A stretch of 64,000 bases of DNA from Pseudomonadota bacterium (GCA_023423695.1 JAFAFA010000036.1:59799-123798); one strand, 5' to 3'. Positions 16,322 to 26,547 are shown, counted from the first letter of the stretch. Notes: generated by a model from the letters alone, not told the origin. A program made the numbers and translations.

Positions 16322-17365
16322 ATGCAGCCGCCCTACCTTGCCGCCGACCAGCGCTACGAGGGCATGAGCTATCGCCGCACCGGCCGCAGCGGGCTCGACC
16401 TGCCGGCCATTTCGCTGGGGCTGTGGCAGAATTTCGGCGGCACCGACGTGTTCGCGACCGGGCGCGCCGTGCTGCGCCGGGCCTTCGACCGCGGCGTCAC
16501 CCATTTCGACCTCGCCAACAACTACGGTCCGCCGCCGGGCTCGGCGGAGGAGAATTTCGGCCGCATCCTCGCCACCGATTTCCGCCCCTACCGCGACCAG
16601 ATGGTGATCTCGACCAAGGCCGGCTACGAGATGTGGCCCGGCCCCTACGGCAACTGGGGCTCCCGCAAATATCTGGTCTCCAGCCTGGACCAAAGCCTGA
16701 AGCGGATGGGCCTCGACTATGTCGACATCTTCTATTCGCACCGCGTCGATCCCCGCACGCCGCTGGAGGAGACGATGGGCACGCTCGACCACATCGTCCG
16801 CCAGGGCAAGGCGCTGTATGTCGGCATCTCCTCCTACTCGCCGGAGATGACGCGGCGGGCGGCCGGGATCCTGAAGCAGCTGGGCACCCCCTGCCTGATC
16901 CACCAGCCCTCCTACTCCATGCTGAACCGCTGGGTCGAAGGCGGCTTGCTCGACACGCTGGACGATCTCGGCATGGGCTGCATCGCCTTCTCGCCGATGG
17001 CCCAGGGCATGCTGACCAACAAATATCTCGGCGGCCAGCCGACCGACGCCCGCGCCGCCAAGGGCGGCACCCTGCGGGCGCATTTCCTGTCGCCGGAAAA
17101 TCTGGAGCGCATCCGCGCGCTCGACGCCATCGCCCAGCGGCGCGGCCAGACGCTGGCGCAGATGGCCGTCGCCTGGGTGCTGCGCGACCCGCGCGTGACC
17201 TCCGCCCTGATCGGTGCCCGCAACGTGGAGCAGCTCGACAACTCGCTGGACGCGCTGAAGAACCTGTCCTTCTCGGCGGAGGAGCTGGCGGAGGTCGACA
17301 CCCACGCCGTCGCCGACGCCGGCATCAACCTGTGGAGCGCCTCCTCCGCCGCCGAAGCGGGCTGA
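16322..17365 (+). CDS. Aldo/keto reductase, YghZ-like (L-glyceraldehyde 3-phosphate reductase type)
   Basis: A 347-residue NADPH-dependent reductase, almost the E. coli YghZ (GpR) length of 346. Visible are the family start YRRTGRSGLDLPAISLG, the catalytic Asp/Tyr segment HFDLANNYGPPPGSAE, the Lys in STKAGYEMWPGPYG and His in DIFYSHRVD. The NADP-binding end has SALIGARNVEQL. YghZ reduces L-glyceraldehyde 3-phosphate and methylglyoxal. GGGAGA precedes the ATG at 16322. A TGATATATCA palindrome at 16287-16296 may be an operator. A strong hairpin follows the stop codon. Confidence 0.9.
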   Translation: MQPPYLAADQRYEGMSYRRTGRSGLDLPAISLGLWQNFGGTDVFATGRAVLRRAFDRGVTHFDLANNYGPPPGSAEENFGRILATDFRPYRDQMVISTKAGYEMWPGPYGNWGSRKYLVSSLDQSLKRMGLDYVDIFYSHRVDPRTPLEETMGTLDHIVRQGKALYVGISSYSPEMTRRAAGILKQLGTPCLIHQPSYSMLNRWVEGGLLDTLDDLGMGCIAFSPMAQGMLTNKYLGGQPTDARAAKGGTLRAHFLSPENLERIRALDAIAQRRGQTLAQMAVAWVLRDPRVTSALIGARNVEQLDNSLDALKNLSFSAEELAEVDTHAVADAGINLWSASSAAEAG

Positions 17366-17373
17366 TCCCAGAC

Positions 17374-17410
17374 TGGAAACGGCCTGCGGGGAAATCGCAG
17401 GCCGTTTCCA
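17374..17410 (+). terminator. Strong hairpin after aldo/keto reductase
   Basis: A perfect 15-bp stem (TGGAAACGGCCTGCG and its complement) with a GGGAAAT loop, starting 9 bases past the stop. No long T-run follows, but its position and stability fit a transcription end. Confidence 0.75.
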
Positions 17411-17620
17411 GCGGTTCCGCCCAGCCGGAGGCCGACCGGATACTTCGCTTCCATCGGCATATTTTTCACGGGGAAACTCCGACCGCGCCGGGTGGGCGCT
17501 TTGTGCCCGGACGCAACGCTCATCCATCGCGATTCCGCAGGGGATGCGCCTGTCCCGTCACCGCAAGTGTGGCATGGAGATTGCTAACCCCCGGTTGTCC
17601 ACAACCGGAAGGAGCTCACC

Positions 17621-18124
17621 ATGACCAGCATCGCCGCCTCCGGCTCCTCGCCGGTGAACGCCTATCGGCTGACCGGCGGGACATTCTTCGCCCCGGCCGG
17701 CGCGGTCAGGGCGCCCGCCGAATTGACGGCGCAGGTCCGCGCTCAGGACACCGCCTTCCAACAGCAGATGAAGACGTCCAGCGATCCGGATGCAGTCGAT
17801 CCGGACATCGCCCGCAGAAACCGCGCCGTTCAGGCGCACACGGTGTTTCGCGAGGGCGGGCGTGTGGTCGCCGCGGTGTGGCGGGACGGCCAGACACTGA
17901 TGACCAACGGCATCGCCACGGGCATCGACTGGCCCTCGCTCCAGGAACGCACCTCCGGCATGACCGACGACCGCCGCCGCGACGCCATCGCAGACGCAAT
18001 CGCCAGGCAGCTCGGCTCGTCGGTCCAGGTGCAGCGCTATGGCGAAGCCGGATCGGCGCCGACGCGCGGCCTGATCCTGGACGAGATGAACGCCACCAAC
18101 ATCAAGGCGCGCGGCGGCCGGTAG
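17621..18124 (+). CDS. Hypothetical protein
   Basis: A 167-residue protein that I do not recognise. It has no signal peptide or membrane helix. The first 30 residues are Ser/Ala/Gly-rich (SGSSPVNAYRLTGG), and the rest looks soluble and mixed alpha/beta, with a helix around QVRAQDTAFQQQM and a central strand pair (GRVVAAVWRDGQTLMTNG). GGAAGGAG, an excellent ribosome site, precedes the ATG, and codon use matches neighbouring genes, so it is very likely translated. It stands alone, between the reductase terminator and the convergent M20 peptidase gene. Similar short proteins with a flexible Ser-Pro start occur among flagellar and secretion-associated proteins, but I cannot support a function. 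Confidence 0.7.
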   Translation: MTSIAASGSSPVNAYRLTGGTFFAPAGAVRAPAELTAQVRAQDTAFQQQMKTSSDPDAVDPDIARRNRAVQAHTVFREGGRVVAAVWRDGQTLMTNGIATGIDWPSLQERTSGMTDDRRRDAIADAIARQLGSSVQVQRYGEAGSAPTRGLILDEMNATNIKARGGR

Positions 18125-18190
18125 GCCGCCGTGCCGGGGCACGCGGGCGCGGTCAGGCGACGCCGCGCGCGCCGCGGCCTCCAGGACGGC

Positions 18191-19606
18191 TCAGCCCCGG
18201 CCAATCTGCCCGGCCGCCAGACGCCCCAGGATCGCCGCATGGCTGCGGATGCCGTTGCGCAGGCATTTCAGCTCGAACTTCTCGTTCGGCGAATGGATGC
18301 GGTCGTCGTCCAGGCCGAAGCCGACCAGGATGGTGTCCAGCCCCAGATGCTCGCGGAACCAGCCGACGATGGGGATCGACCCGCCGCCGCCGATCAGCAC
18401 GCCGTCGCGCTCCGTCGCATCCTTCAACCCGCCGCGCACCGCCTGCATCCACGGCGTGTCGGTCGGCACCTCGATGCCCGGCGAGGAGCTGAAGCGGCGG
18501 AAGCTGACCGTGCAGTCGGCCGGCAGCCGGTCCTCGAAGAAGCGCTGGACCGACGCCTCGATGGCCGCGGGGTCCTGGCCGGGCACCAAGCGGCAGCTGA
18601 GCTTGCACGACGCCTTGGCCGGGATGACCGTCTTCGACCCCTCGCCGGTGTAGCCGCCCCAGATGCCGTTGATGTCGCAGGTCGGCCGGGTCCAGATGCG
18701 CTCCAGCAGGGTCCGCCCCGCCTCGCCCTGGCTGCGGGTCAGGCCGAGCGCGCCGAGGAACTGCGCCTCGTCCAGCGGCAGGCCGCGGATCTGCGCCAGC
18801 AGGTCGTCCGGCAGTTCGCGCACGCCGTCATAGAAGCCGTCGAAGCGCACCCGCCCGTCGGCATCGTGGATCTGGCCGAGGATGCCGCTCAGCACATTCA
18901 GCGGGTTGGGCACGGCGCCGCCGAACAGGCCGGAATGCAGGTCGTGGCTGGGACCCGTGACGGTGGCCTCCAGATAGAGCAGCCCGCGCAGGCGCGTGGT
19001 GATCGCCGGGGTGTCGACGTCCCAGGCATTGGTGTCGGTGACGAGGCAGAAGTCGGCCTGCAGCTCCGCCGCATGCTCCTTCAGGAAGCGCGGCAGCGAC
19101 GGGCTGCCCGTCTCCTCCTCGCCCTCCAGCAGCACGGTGGCGCGGATGGGGATGGAGCCGTGGACGGCGTGCCAGGCCTCGAAGGCTTCCATGAAGGTCA
19201 TGGTCTGGCCCTTGTCGTCGGCGGCCCCGCGGGCGACGACGCGGCGGCCGCGCTCGGCCTCGACGATCGCCGGCTCGAAGGGCGGGCTGTTCCACAGCTC
19301 GACCGGATCGGCGGGCTGGACGTCGTAATGGCCGTAATACAGCACATGCGGCGTCTTCGCCCCCGCTGGCCCCGGCGGCCCCGGATGCTGGGCGACCAGG
19401 ATGGGGTGGCCCGGCGTCTCGTTGATCGTCACCGTGAAGCCCATCGCCGCCAGCCTGTCGGCGCACCATTGGGCGGCACGGCGGACATCGCCGGCATAGG
19501 CGGGGTCGGTGCTGACCGAGGGAATGCGCAGCAGCTCGCAAAGCCGGCCGACCGACTCCTTGAAGGAGGAGTCCACCTTGCGCAGCACGGCATCGACAGG
19601 AAGCAT
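18191..19606 (-). CDS. M20 family metallopeptidase (dipeptidase/ArgE-DapE type)
   Basis: A 471-residue zinc exopeptidase. Metal and catalytic residues can be placed: His-Asp in YYGHYDVQP, the bridging Asp in GAADDKGQ, the base pair Glu-Glu in EGEEETGS, and the later Asp in VTDTNA and His in REHLG. The lid domain (residues about 210-330) includes HDLHSG and NPLNVL. The length and YYGHYDVQP motif match the M20 dipeptidases that degrade short peptides in the cytosol. I chose the ATG at 19606 with GAGG about 11 bases upstream. It follows the ParA gene by 67 bases on the same strand, but their functions look unrelated. Confidence 0.88.
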   Translation of the reverse strand: MLPVDAVLRKVDSSFKESVGRLCELLRIPSVSTDPAYAGDVRRAAQWCADRLAAMGFTVTINETPGHPILVAQHPGPPGPAGAKTPHVLYYGHYDVQPADPVELWNSPPFEPAIVEAERGRRVVARGAADDKGQTMTFMEAFEAWHAVHGSIPIRATVLLEGEEETGSPSLPRFLKEHAAELQADFCLVTDTNAWDVDTPAITTRLRGLLYLEATVTGPSHDLHSGLFGGAVPNPLNVLSGILGQIHDADGRVRFDGFYDGVRELPDDLLAQIRGLPLDEAQFLGALGLTRSQGEAGRTLLERIWTRPTCDINGIWGGYTGEGSKTVIPAKASCKLSCRLVPGQDPAAIEASVQRFFEDRLPADCTVSFRRFSSSPGIEVPTDTPWMQAVRGGLKDATERDGVLIGGGGSIPIVGWFREHLGLDTILVGFGLDDDRIHSPNEKFELKCLRNGIRSHAAILGRLAAGQIGRG

Positions 19607-19673
19607 GACACGGCCCTCTTGTTGATTGTAGATGCGCCCAAGCGCCCTCTTCCGCCCCGGGAGAGGGGAAAAC

Positions 19674-20762
19674 TCACCCCCCCAGACCAAGCAGCCTGCC
19701 CAGAACCGGCTGCCCCAGGACGGCGCCGAGCGCGAAGCCGCCGACCAGCCCGATCACCAGCCCCACAAGCCCGGCCCCCATCCCGCCACCGGACCGCGCC
19801 CCCGCGCGTTCCGCCTGCCGGGCGCCGTTGCCTCCACCGCCCGACGGCTCGTCCCCCTCGTCGATGGAGGACGCGCGCCGCGCGCTGTAGGAGGTATCGG
19901 TCGCCTCGTGCCACGACCGGATGCGCTCCAGCGCCGGCTTCAGCTGGGCGTCGTCGGGCGTCTTGCCGCGGCCGTGGATAATCTCCCAGGCCAGCGCCGC
20001 GAAACGGGCGGTGGTCCGCCCCTCCGGCGTGAAGATCGCCGCCGGCATGCGGCGGTAGGTGGCCTTCACCACGTCCACGTCATAGGGGAAGGCGGTGCGG
20101 AACATCAGGTCGGGGAACTCGTTGCGCAGCTGGGTCAGCGATTCGCGTCCGACCTCGTCGTTGGTGATCGACAGCATCAGGATGCCGGCCAGCGACAGGT
20201 TGGGGTTCAGCCCGTTCTGGATATGCTCCACCACCTGCAGGGTGCGCCGCAGCCCGTCCAGCGCGTAGCGGCCGGGGAACACCGGCACGACCAGCCGGTC
20301 CGACGCCGCCAGCGCGCCGGCGGCCAGATGGCCGAGTGCCGGCGGGCAGTCGATCACGACATAGTCGGGCGGGTTGCGCGAGAAATGCAGCGCCTTGCGC
20401 AGGCCGCGCTGCGACCCGCCGCGGCTGTCCAGCGCATGTTCCAGCGAATAGAGCTTACGCGCGCCGACGATCATCGACAGCCCGTCGAAGGCGGTCGGGG
20501 TGATGGCGTCCTCGACGAAGGTCTCCTGCCGCAGCAGGTCGTTGATGCCGACCTTGGCCTTGTCGCGCAGCAGGAAGTTGCTGGTGGCGCTGCTCTGCGG
20601 GTCGAAATCGATCAGGACGACGCTCTTGCCCAGCGCTGCCAGCGTCAGGGCGAGATTGACCGAGGTGGTCGTTTTCCCGACGCCGCCCTTCTGGTTGTAG
20701 ACCGACAGGATGGTCGGCTGCCGTGCCTGCGGCGTGTCGAAGACGTCTTCGTGACTGGTCAT
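19674..20762 (-). CDS. ParA-family ATPase with C-terminal membrane segment
   Basis: A 362-residue protein. Residues about 15-270 form a ParA/Soj ATPase: deviant Walker A KGGVGKTTTS, the switch DFDPQSSATS, and Walker B-like VVIDCPPALG. Unlike most ParA proteins, it continues with a hydrophilic linker (residues about 285-325, Ser/Gly/Glu/Arg-rich) and a Gly-rich hydrophobic tail (GLVGLVIGLVGGFALGAVLG) that looks like one membrane span or a GxxxG-rich hairpin. It would therefore be a membrane-bound positioning ATPase rather than a plain DNA-segregation factor. No ParB gene adjoins; the downstream M20 peptidase gene is 67 bases away. The ATG at 20762 has CGGAAC upstream. Confidence 0.85.
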   Translation of the reverse strand: MTSHEDVFDTPQARQPTILSVYNQKGGVGKTTTSVNLALTLAALGKSVVLIDFDPQSSATSNFLLRDKAKVGINDLLRQETFVEDAITPTAFDGLSMIVGARKLYSLEHALDSRGGSQRGLRKALHFSRNPPDYVVIDCPPALGHLAAGALAASDRLVVPVFPGRYALDGLRRTLQVVEHIQNGLNPNLSLAGILMLSITNDEVGRESLTQLRNEFPDLMFRTAFPYDVDVVKATYRRMPAAIFTPEGRTTARFAALAWEIIHGRGKTPDDAQLKPALERIRSWHEATDTSYSARRASSIDEGDEPSGGGGNGARQAERAGARSGGGMGAGLVGLVIGLVGGFALGAVLGQPVLGRLLGLGG

Positions 20763-20948
20763 GTTTGTTCCGCTTCGCCGTTCTGCGGCAATCCCCCCGC
20801 CCCGGACCGGAGGCCCCGGACCGGAAGCGAGGGCGCACTATAAGCGCCGCGGCGCCTCAAGTCTTCCCACACGTTCGGGGGTTCCCCAAGCGGCCCCCCA
20901 CCCGCGCAATACCGCAGCCTTCACAGGACTGTCACTTGCCCACGCTCC

Positions 20949-20969
20949 ATATTTCGATTATCGTAGAAT
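20949..20969. promoter_or_regulatory. Candidate ArsR operator
   Basis: CGAT-T-ATCG dyad inside an AT-rich ATATTTC...GTAGAAT frame, ending 1 base before the arsR start. Position and AT-rich dyad fit an autoregulatory ArsR/SmtB site, which would be released on binding As(III). Confidence 0.55.
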
Positions 20970-20970
20970 C

Positions 20971-21327
20971 ATGGAAATGAAAGAAGCCACCAACGCCTTC
21001 GCCGCTCTCGCCCAGGAAACCCGCCTAGCGGTGTTCCGCCTGCTGATCACGGTGGGGCCGAACGGGCTGACGGCCGGCGATCTCGCCCAGCAGGTGGGGG
21101 TCCCCGCCTCCACCCTGTCCCATCATCTGGCGACGCTGGAACGTGCCGGCCTGCTCCGCTCCTGGCGGGTGCAGCGGCAGATCTTCTACGCGTCCGACTA
21201 TGAGGGCACCCGCCGGCTGATCGCCTTCCTGATGGAGGACTGCTGCCAGGGCCGTCCCGAACTCTGCTCCACCGACCTGACCCAGGCCGTCCCCTGTGGC
21301 CCCACCGGATGCGGCCACGACGCCTGA
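20971..21327 (+). CDS. arsR: ArsR family arsenic-responsive repressor
   Basis: A 118-residue winged-helix repressor. The ArsR/SmtB core is FAALAQETRLAVFRLL, then VPASTLSHHLATLERAGLL with the recognition helix, and RQIFYASD at the wing. The usual alpha-3 CVC arsenic site is absent. Instead the C-terminus is Cys-rich (Cys 91, 92, 99, 109, 114, in CCQGRPELC and PCGPTGC), as in ArsR types that bind As(III) through C-terminal cysteines. Two closely spaced ATGs (20971, 20977) are possible starts. It heads the ars operon and should repress it until arsenite binds. Confidence 0.93.
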   Translation: MEMKEATNAFAALAQETRLAVFRLLITVGPNGLTAGDLAQQVGVPASTLSHHLATLERAGLLRSWRVQRQIFYASDYEGTRRLIAFLMEDCCQGRPELCSTDLTQAVPCGPTGCGHDA

Positions 21328-21380
21328 CACCCCGACCCCAACCGCCGCGCATTTCCGCGGCCCGGAAAGGCGACCCCGCG

Positions 21381-21815
21381 ATGACGCCCGTCACCATCTA
21401 TCACAACCCGGCCTGCGGCACCTCGCGCAACACATTGGCGCTGATCCGCAACAGCGGCGTCGAGCCGACGGTGATCGAGTATCTGAAGACGCCGCCGACA
21501 CGCGCCGAGCTGGCCGACCTGATCCGCCGCATGGGCGTGCCGGTGCGCGCCGTGCTGCGCGAGAAGGGCACGCCCTTTGCCGAACTCGGGCTCGGCGACC
21601 CGGCGTTGACCGACGACCGGCTGCTCGACGCCATGACGGCCCACCCGATCCTGATCAACCGGCCGATCGTGGTGACGCCGCTCGGCGTGCGGCTGTGCCG
21701 CCCGTCCGAGGCGGTGCTCGACATCCTCCCCGATGCCCAGCGCGGCGCCTTCGCCAAGGAGGACGGCGAGCAGATCGTCGATGCCGCCGGGCAGCGCATC
21801 GGCAAGGCCTCCTGA
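21381..21815 (+). CDS. arsC: Arsenate reductase, glutaredoxin-coupled
   Basis: A 144-residue ArsC of the thioredoxin-fold, glutaredoxin-dependent type. The catalytic Cys at residue 12 lies in HNPACGTSRNTL, and the conserved arginines are in LLDAMTAHPILINRPIV and VRLCRPSEAVL. It reduces arsenate to arsenite with glutathione and glutaredoxin, feeding the Acr3 pump encoded next. The ATG at 21381 has AAAGG upstream; the gene starts 53 bases after arsR and ends 13 bases before acr3. Confidence 0.94.
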   Translation: MTPVTIYHNPACGTSRNTLALIRNSGVEPTVIEYLKTPPTRAELADLIRRMGVPVRAVLREKGTPFAELGLGDPALTDDRLLDAMTAHPILINRPIVVTPLGVRLCRPSEAVLDILPDAQRGAFAKEDGEQIVDAAGQRIGKAS

Positions 21816-21828
21816 CGGACAAGCGATC

Positions 21829-22902
21829 ATGACAACCGACATCCATGACGCCCCGGCGGACCGCCCCGCCATGGGGCTGTTCGAGCGCTATCTCAGCGTC
21901 TGGGTCGCTCTGTGCATCGTCGCCGGCATCGCGCTCGGCCATCTGGTGCCCGGCGTCTTCCAGGGCATTGCCGCGGCGGAGATCGCCAAGGTCAACCTGC
22001 CAGTGGCGGTGCTGATCTGGCTGATGATCGTCCCGATGCTGCTGAAGATCGACCTCGGCGCGCTGGGACGGGTGAAAGAGCATTGGCGCGGCGTCGGCGT
22101 GACGCTGTTCATCAACTGGGCGGTCAAGCCCTTCTCGATGGCGCTGCTGGGCACGCTGTTCATCGGCAACCTGTTCGCCCCGCTGCTGCCGCAGGACCAG
22201 ATTTCCTCCTACATCGCCGGCCTGATCCTGCTGGCCGCCGCCCCCTGCACCGCCATGGTCTTCGTCTGGTCGAACCTGTGCGAGGGCGAGCCGCACTACA
22301 CGCTGAGCCAGGTGGCGCTGAACGACATCATCATGGTCTTCGCCTTCGCGCCGCTGGTCGGGTTGCTGCTGGGCGTCGCATCGATCACGGTTCCGTGGGA
22401 CACGCTGCTGCTGTCGGTGCTGCTCTACATCGTCATCCCGGTGGTCGCCGCCCAGCTGTGGCGCCGCAGCCTGCTGGGGACCGGCGGCGAGCCCGCGCTG
22501 AAGCGGACGCTGGACCTAATCCAGCCGGTGTCGCTGGTGGCGCTGCTGACCACGCTGGTGCTGCTGTTCGGCTTCCAGGGGGAGCAGATCCTGGCCCAGC
22601 CGCTGGTCATCCTGCTGCTGGCGGTGCCGATCCTGATCCAGGTCTATTTCAACGCCGGGCTGGCCTATTGGCTGTCGCGCCGGTTCGGGGTGGCGTGGTG
22701 CGTGGCGGCGCCGGCGGCGCTGATCGGCGCGTCCAACTTCTTCGAGCTGGCGGTCGCCGCCGCCATCAGCCTGTTCGGCCTCGGCTCCGGCGCCGCGCTC
22801 GCCACCGTGGTCGGCGTGCTGGTCGAGGTGCCGGTGATGCTGTCGGTGGTGAAGATCGTCAAGGCGACCAAACCCTGGTACGAGGGACGCACCCATGCAT
22901 GA
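21829..22902 (+). CDS. acr3: ACR3 family arsenite efflux transporter
   Basis: A 357-residue inner-membrane protein with ten hydrophobic segments, as usual for Acr3 of the bile/arsenite/riboflavin transporter superfamily. The conserved Cys-containing segment AAAPCTAMVFVWS in the fourth or fifth helix and AAPAALIGASNFFELAVA are Acr3 hallmarks. It exports As(III) using the proton gradient. Its start overlaps nothing but lies 13 bases after arsC, and its last 8 bases overlap the arsH start, so the operon is tightly coupled. Confidence 0.94.
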   Translation: MTTDIHDAPADRPAMGLFERYLSVWVALCIVAGIALGHLVPGVFQGIAAAEIAKVNLPVAVLIWLMIVPMLLKIDLGALGRVKEHWRGVGVTLFINWAVKPFSMALLGTLFIGNLFAPLLPQDQISSYIAGLILLAAAPCTAMVFVWSNLCEGEPHYTLSQVALNDIIMVFAFAPLVGLLLGVASITVPWDTLLLSVLLYIVIPVVAAQLWRRSLLGTGGEPALKRTLDLIQPVSLVALLTTLVLLFGFQGEQILAQPLVILLLAVPILIQVYFNAGLAYWLSRRFGVAWCVAAPAALIGASNFFELAVAAAISLFGLGSGAALATVVGVLVEVPVMLSVVKIVKATKPWYEGRTHA

Positions 22903-23671
22903 TGTCCGACACGTCGAACACGACACCTTCCCGAGCCTGGACGAGCCCTATTTCGAGGTGCCCGACCTCGGCGGGTTGACGCCGGAGCGGCCCTCGACCC
23001 ATCCGCCGCGCATCCTGCTGCTCTACGGCTCGCTGCGGGAGCGCTCCTACAGCCGTTTCCTGGCCGAGGAGTCGGCCCGGCTGCTCCGCCGCATGGGGGC
23101 GGAAACGCGCATCTTCGACCCCCACGGCCTGCCGCTGCCCGACAGCGTGCCGGCCGACCATCCCAAGGTGGCGGAGCTGCGCGCCCTGTCGCAATGGTCG
23201 GAAGGCCAGGTGTGGGTCAGCCCGGAACGCCACGGCACCGTCACCGGCATCCTGAAATGCCAGATCGACTGGCTGCCGCTGGAGAGCGGCGGCGTCCGGC
23301 CGACGCAGGGGCGGACGCTGGCGGTGATGCAGGTCTCCGGCGGCTCGCAGTCCTTCAACGCGGTCAACGCCATGCGCGTTCTCGGCCGCTGGATGCGGAT
23401 GGTGACCATCCCCAACCAGTCCTCCGTCGCCAAGGCCTATCAGGAGTTCGACGAGGCCGGGCGGATGAAGCCGTCGTCCTATTACGACCGCGTGGTCGAC
23501 GTGCTGGAGGAGTTGGTCAAGTTCACCCTGCTGGTGCGCGACCGCAGCGATTATCTGACCAGCCGCTACAGCGAACGCCGCGAAGCCGGGCTGAAGGAGG
23601 CGAGCGAGGCGCAGGCCCTCGCCGCGGCGGCGATGAGCGGGCAGAAGTCCAGTGGGAGCCCGGCGGACTGA
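22895..23671 (+). CDS. arsH: NADPH-dependent FMN reductase ArsH
   Basis: A 258-residue flavoprotein. The FMN-phosphate loop is GSLRERSYSRFLAEE, and GGSQSFNAVN plus the C-terminal extension (RMVTIPNQSSVAKAYQEFDE region) are typical for ArsH. ArsH oxidises trivalent organoarsenicals and also reduces quinones and dyes, giving resistance to methylarsenite. It is the last gene of arsR-arsC-acr3-arsH, with its start overlapping acr3 by 8 bases. A stable hairpin follows the stop by 15 bases. Confidence 0.94.
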   Translation: MHDVRHVEHDTFPSLDEPYFEVPDLGGLTPERPSTHPPRILLLYGSLRERSYSRFLAEESARLLRRMGAETRIFDPHGLPLPDSVPADHPKVAELRALSQWSEGQVWVSPERHGTVTGILKCQIDWLPLESGGVRPTQGRTLAVMQVSGGSQSFNAVNAMRVLGRWMRMVTIPNQSSVAKAYQEFDEAGRMKPSSYYDRVVDVLEELVKFTLLVRDRSDYLTSRYSERREAGLKEASEAQALAAAAMSGQKSSGSPAD

Positions 23672-23685
23672 TCCAATGGCACCGC

Positions 23686-23708
23686 GGTCCCGGCCCGCCG
23701 CCGGGACC
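23686..23708 (+). terminator. Hairpin ending the ars operon
   Basis: A 9-bp GGTCCCGGC/GCCGGGACC stem with a 5-base loop, 15 bases after the arsH stop. No T-run follows, so it is a possible Rho-assisted end. Confidence 0.5.
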
Positions 23709-23809
23709 CTTGCCGCATTCCTGCACAACCGTTGCGCAAAGTTTCGGGTCGATCCGCGAGGCCGCTCAGGTCCACATGGTGACAAACAATCCCATGGGAG
23801 GACAATAGG

Positions 23810-25309
<1,500 letters not shown>

Positions 25310-25322
25310 TGGGCGTAACATT

Positions 25323-25349
25323 CCCCCTCCCGCTTCCGGCGGGAGGGGG
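25323..25349. repeat. GC-rich hairpin between mmsA and acyl-CoA dehydrogenase gene
   Basis: CCCCCTCCCGC pairs perfectly with GCGGGAGGGGG around a 5-base loop. It looks like the short palindromic repeats found elsewhere in the window, and may tune mRNA stability inside the mms operon. Confidence 0.6.
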
Positions 25350-25366
25350 GTTACACGAGGTGACGC

Positions 25367-26512
25367 ATGTCCTTTGAACTGACCGAAGACCAGGCCGCCA
25401 TCCGCGACATGGCGCTGTCCTTCGCCCGCGACGAGCTGGCGCCGAACGCCGTCGAGTGGGACCAGAAGAAGCATTTTCCTGTCGACACGCTACGCGCCGC
25501 CGGCGAGCTCGGCATGGGCGGCATCTATGTGTCGGAAGACCATGGCGGGTCGGCGCTGAGCCGCTTCGACGCCGTGGTGATCTTCGAGGCACTGAGCCAG
25601 GGCTGCCCGACCATCGCCTCCTACATCTCCATCCACAACATGGTGGCGGGGATGGTGGACAATTTCGGCAGCGACGAGCAGAAGGCCCATTGGCTGCCGA
25701 AGCTCTGCACCATGGAATGGCTGGCCAGCTATTGCCTGACCGAGGCCAACGCCGGCTCCGACGCCGCAGCATTGCGCACCAAGGCGGTGCGTGACGGCGA
25801 CAGCTACGTCCTGAACGGCGCCAAGCAGTTCATTTCCGGCGCCGGCAGCTCCGACCTCTACCTCGTCATGGCCCGCACCGGCGAGGACGGCCCCGGCGGC
25901 ATCAGTGCCTTCCTGGTGCCCAAGGACACCCCCGGTCTCTCCTTCGGCGCCAACGAGCACAAGATGGGCTGGAATGCCCAGCCGACCCGCGCCGTCATCA
26001 TGGAGGACGCCCGCGTTCCCACCTCCGCCCTGCTGGGGCAGGAAGGGATGGGCTTCAAGTTCGCCATGAAGGGGCTGGACGGCGGCCGCATCAACATCGC
26101 CGCCTGCTCCATCGGCGGCGCCCAGGCCGCGCTCGACAAGGCGCTGACCTACATGTCCGAGCGCAAGGCCTTCGGCCAGTCGCTCGACCGTTTCCAGGCG
26201 CTGCAGTTCCGCATCGCCGACATGGCGACGGAGCTTGAGGCCGCCCGGACCTTCGTCCACCGCGCCGCCTCGGCGCTGGACGCCAAGAGCAAGGACGCCA
26301 CCCGCCTCTGCGCCATGGCGAAGCGCTTCGCCACCGACACCGGCTTCGAGGTGGCGAACAACGCCCTGCAGCTGTTCGGCGGCTACGGCTATCTGGCCGA
26401 TTACGGCGTGGAGAAGATCGTCCGCGACCTGCGGGTGCACCAGATCTTGGAAGGCACCAACGAGATCATGCGCCTGATCGTCTCGCGCAGCGAGATCGGG
26501 CGGATGTCGTAA
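25367..26512 (+). CDS. Acyl-CoA dehydrogenase, probably isobutyryl-CoA dehydrogenase
   Basis: A 381-residue FAD enzyme of the acyl-CoA dehydrogenase family. The FAD/substrate signature YCLTEANAGSDAAAL and the C-terminal block with QLFGGYGYLADYGVEKIVRD are clear. The catalytic Glu probably lies in HQILEGTNEIMR (isobutyryl- and short-chain types). It oxidises an acyl-CoA to its 2-enoyl form and passes electrons to ETF. The position between mmsA and mmsB argues for isobutyryl-CoA to methacrylyl-CoA in valine catabolism, which is inference from context. GAGGTGACGC before the ATG is the ribosome site. Confidence 0.9.
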   Translation: MSFELTEDQAAIRDMALSFARDELAPNAVEWDQKKHFPVDTLRAAGELGMGGIYVSEDHGGSALSRFDAVVIFEALSQGCPTIASYISIHNMVAGMVDNFGSDEQKAHWLPKLCTMEWLASYCLTEANAGSDAAALRTKAVRDGDSYVLNGAKQFISGAGSSDLYLVMARTGEDGPGGISAFLVPKDTPGLSFGANEHKMGWNAQPTRAVIMEDARVPTSALLGQEGMGFKFAMKGLDGGRINIAACSIGGAQAALDKALTYMSERKAFGQSLDRFQALQFRIADMATELEAARTFVHRAASALDAKSKDATRLCAMAKRFATDTGFEVANNALQLFGGYGYLADYGVEKIVRDLRVHQILEGTNEIMRLIVSRSEIGRMS

Positions 26513-26547
26513 CGGCAAACCAAAAACAAACGACGGGAGACGCGACG

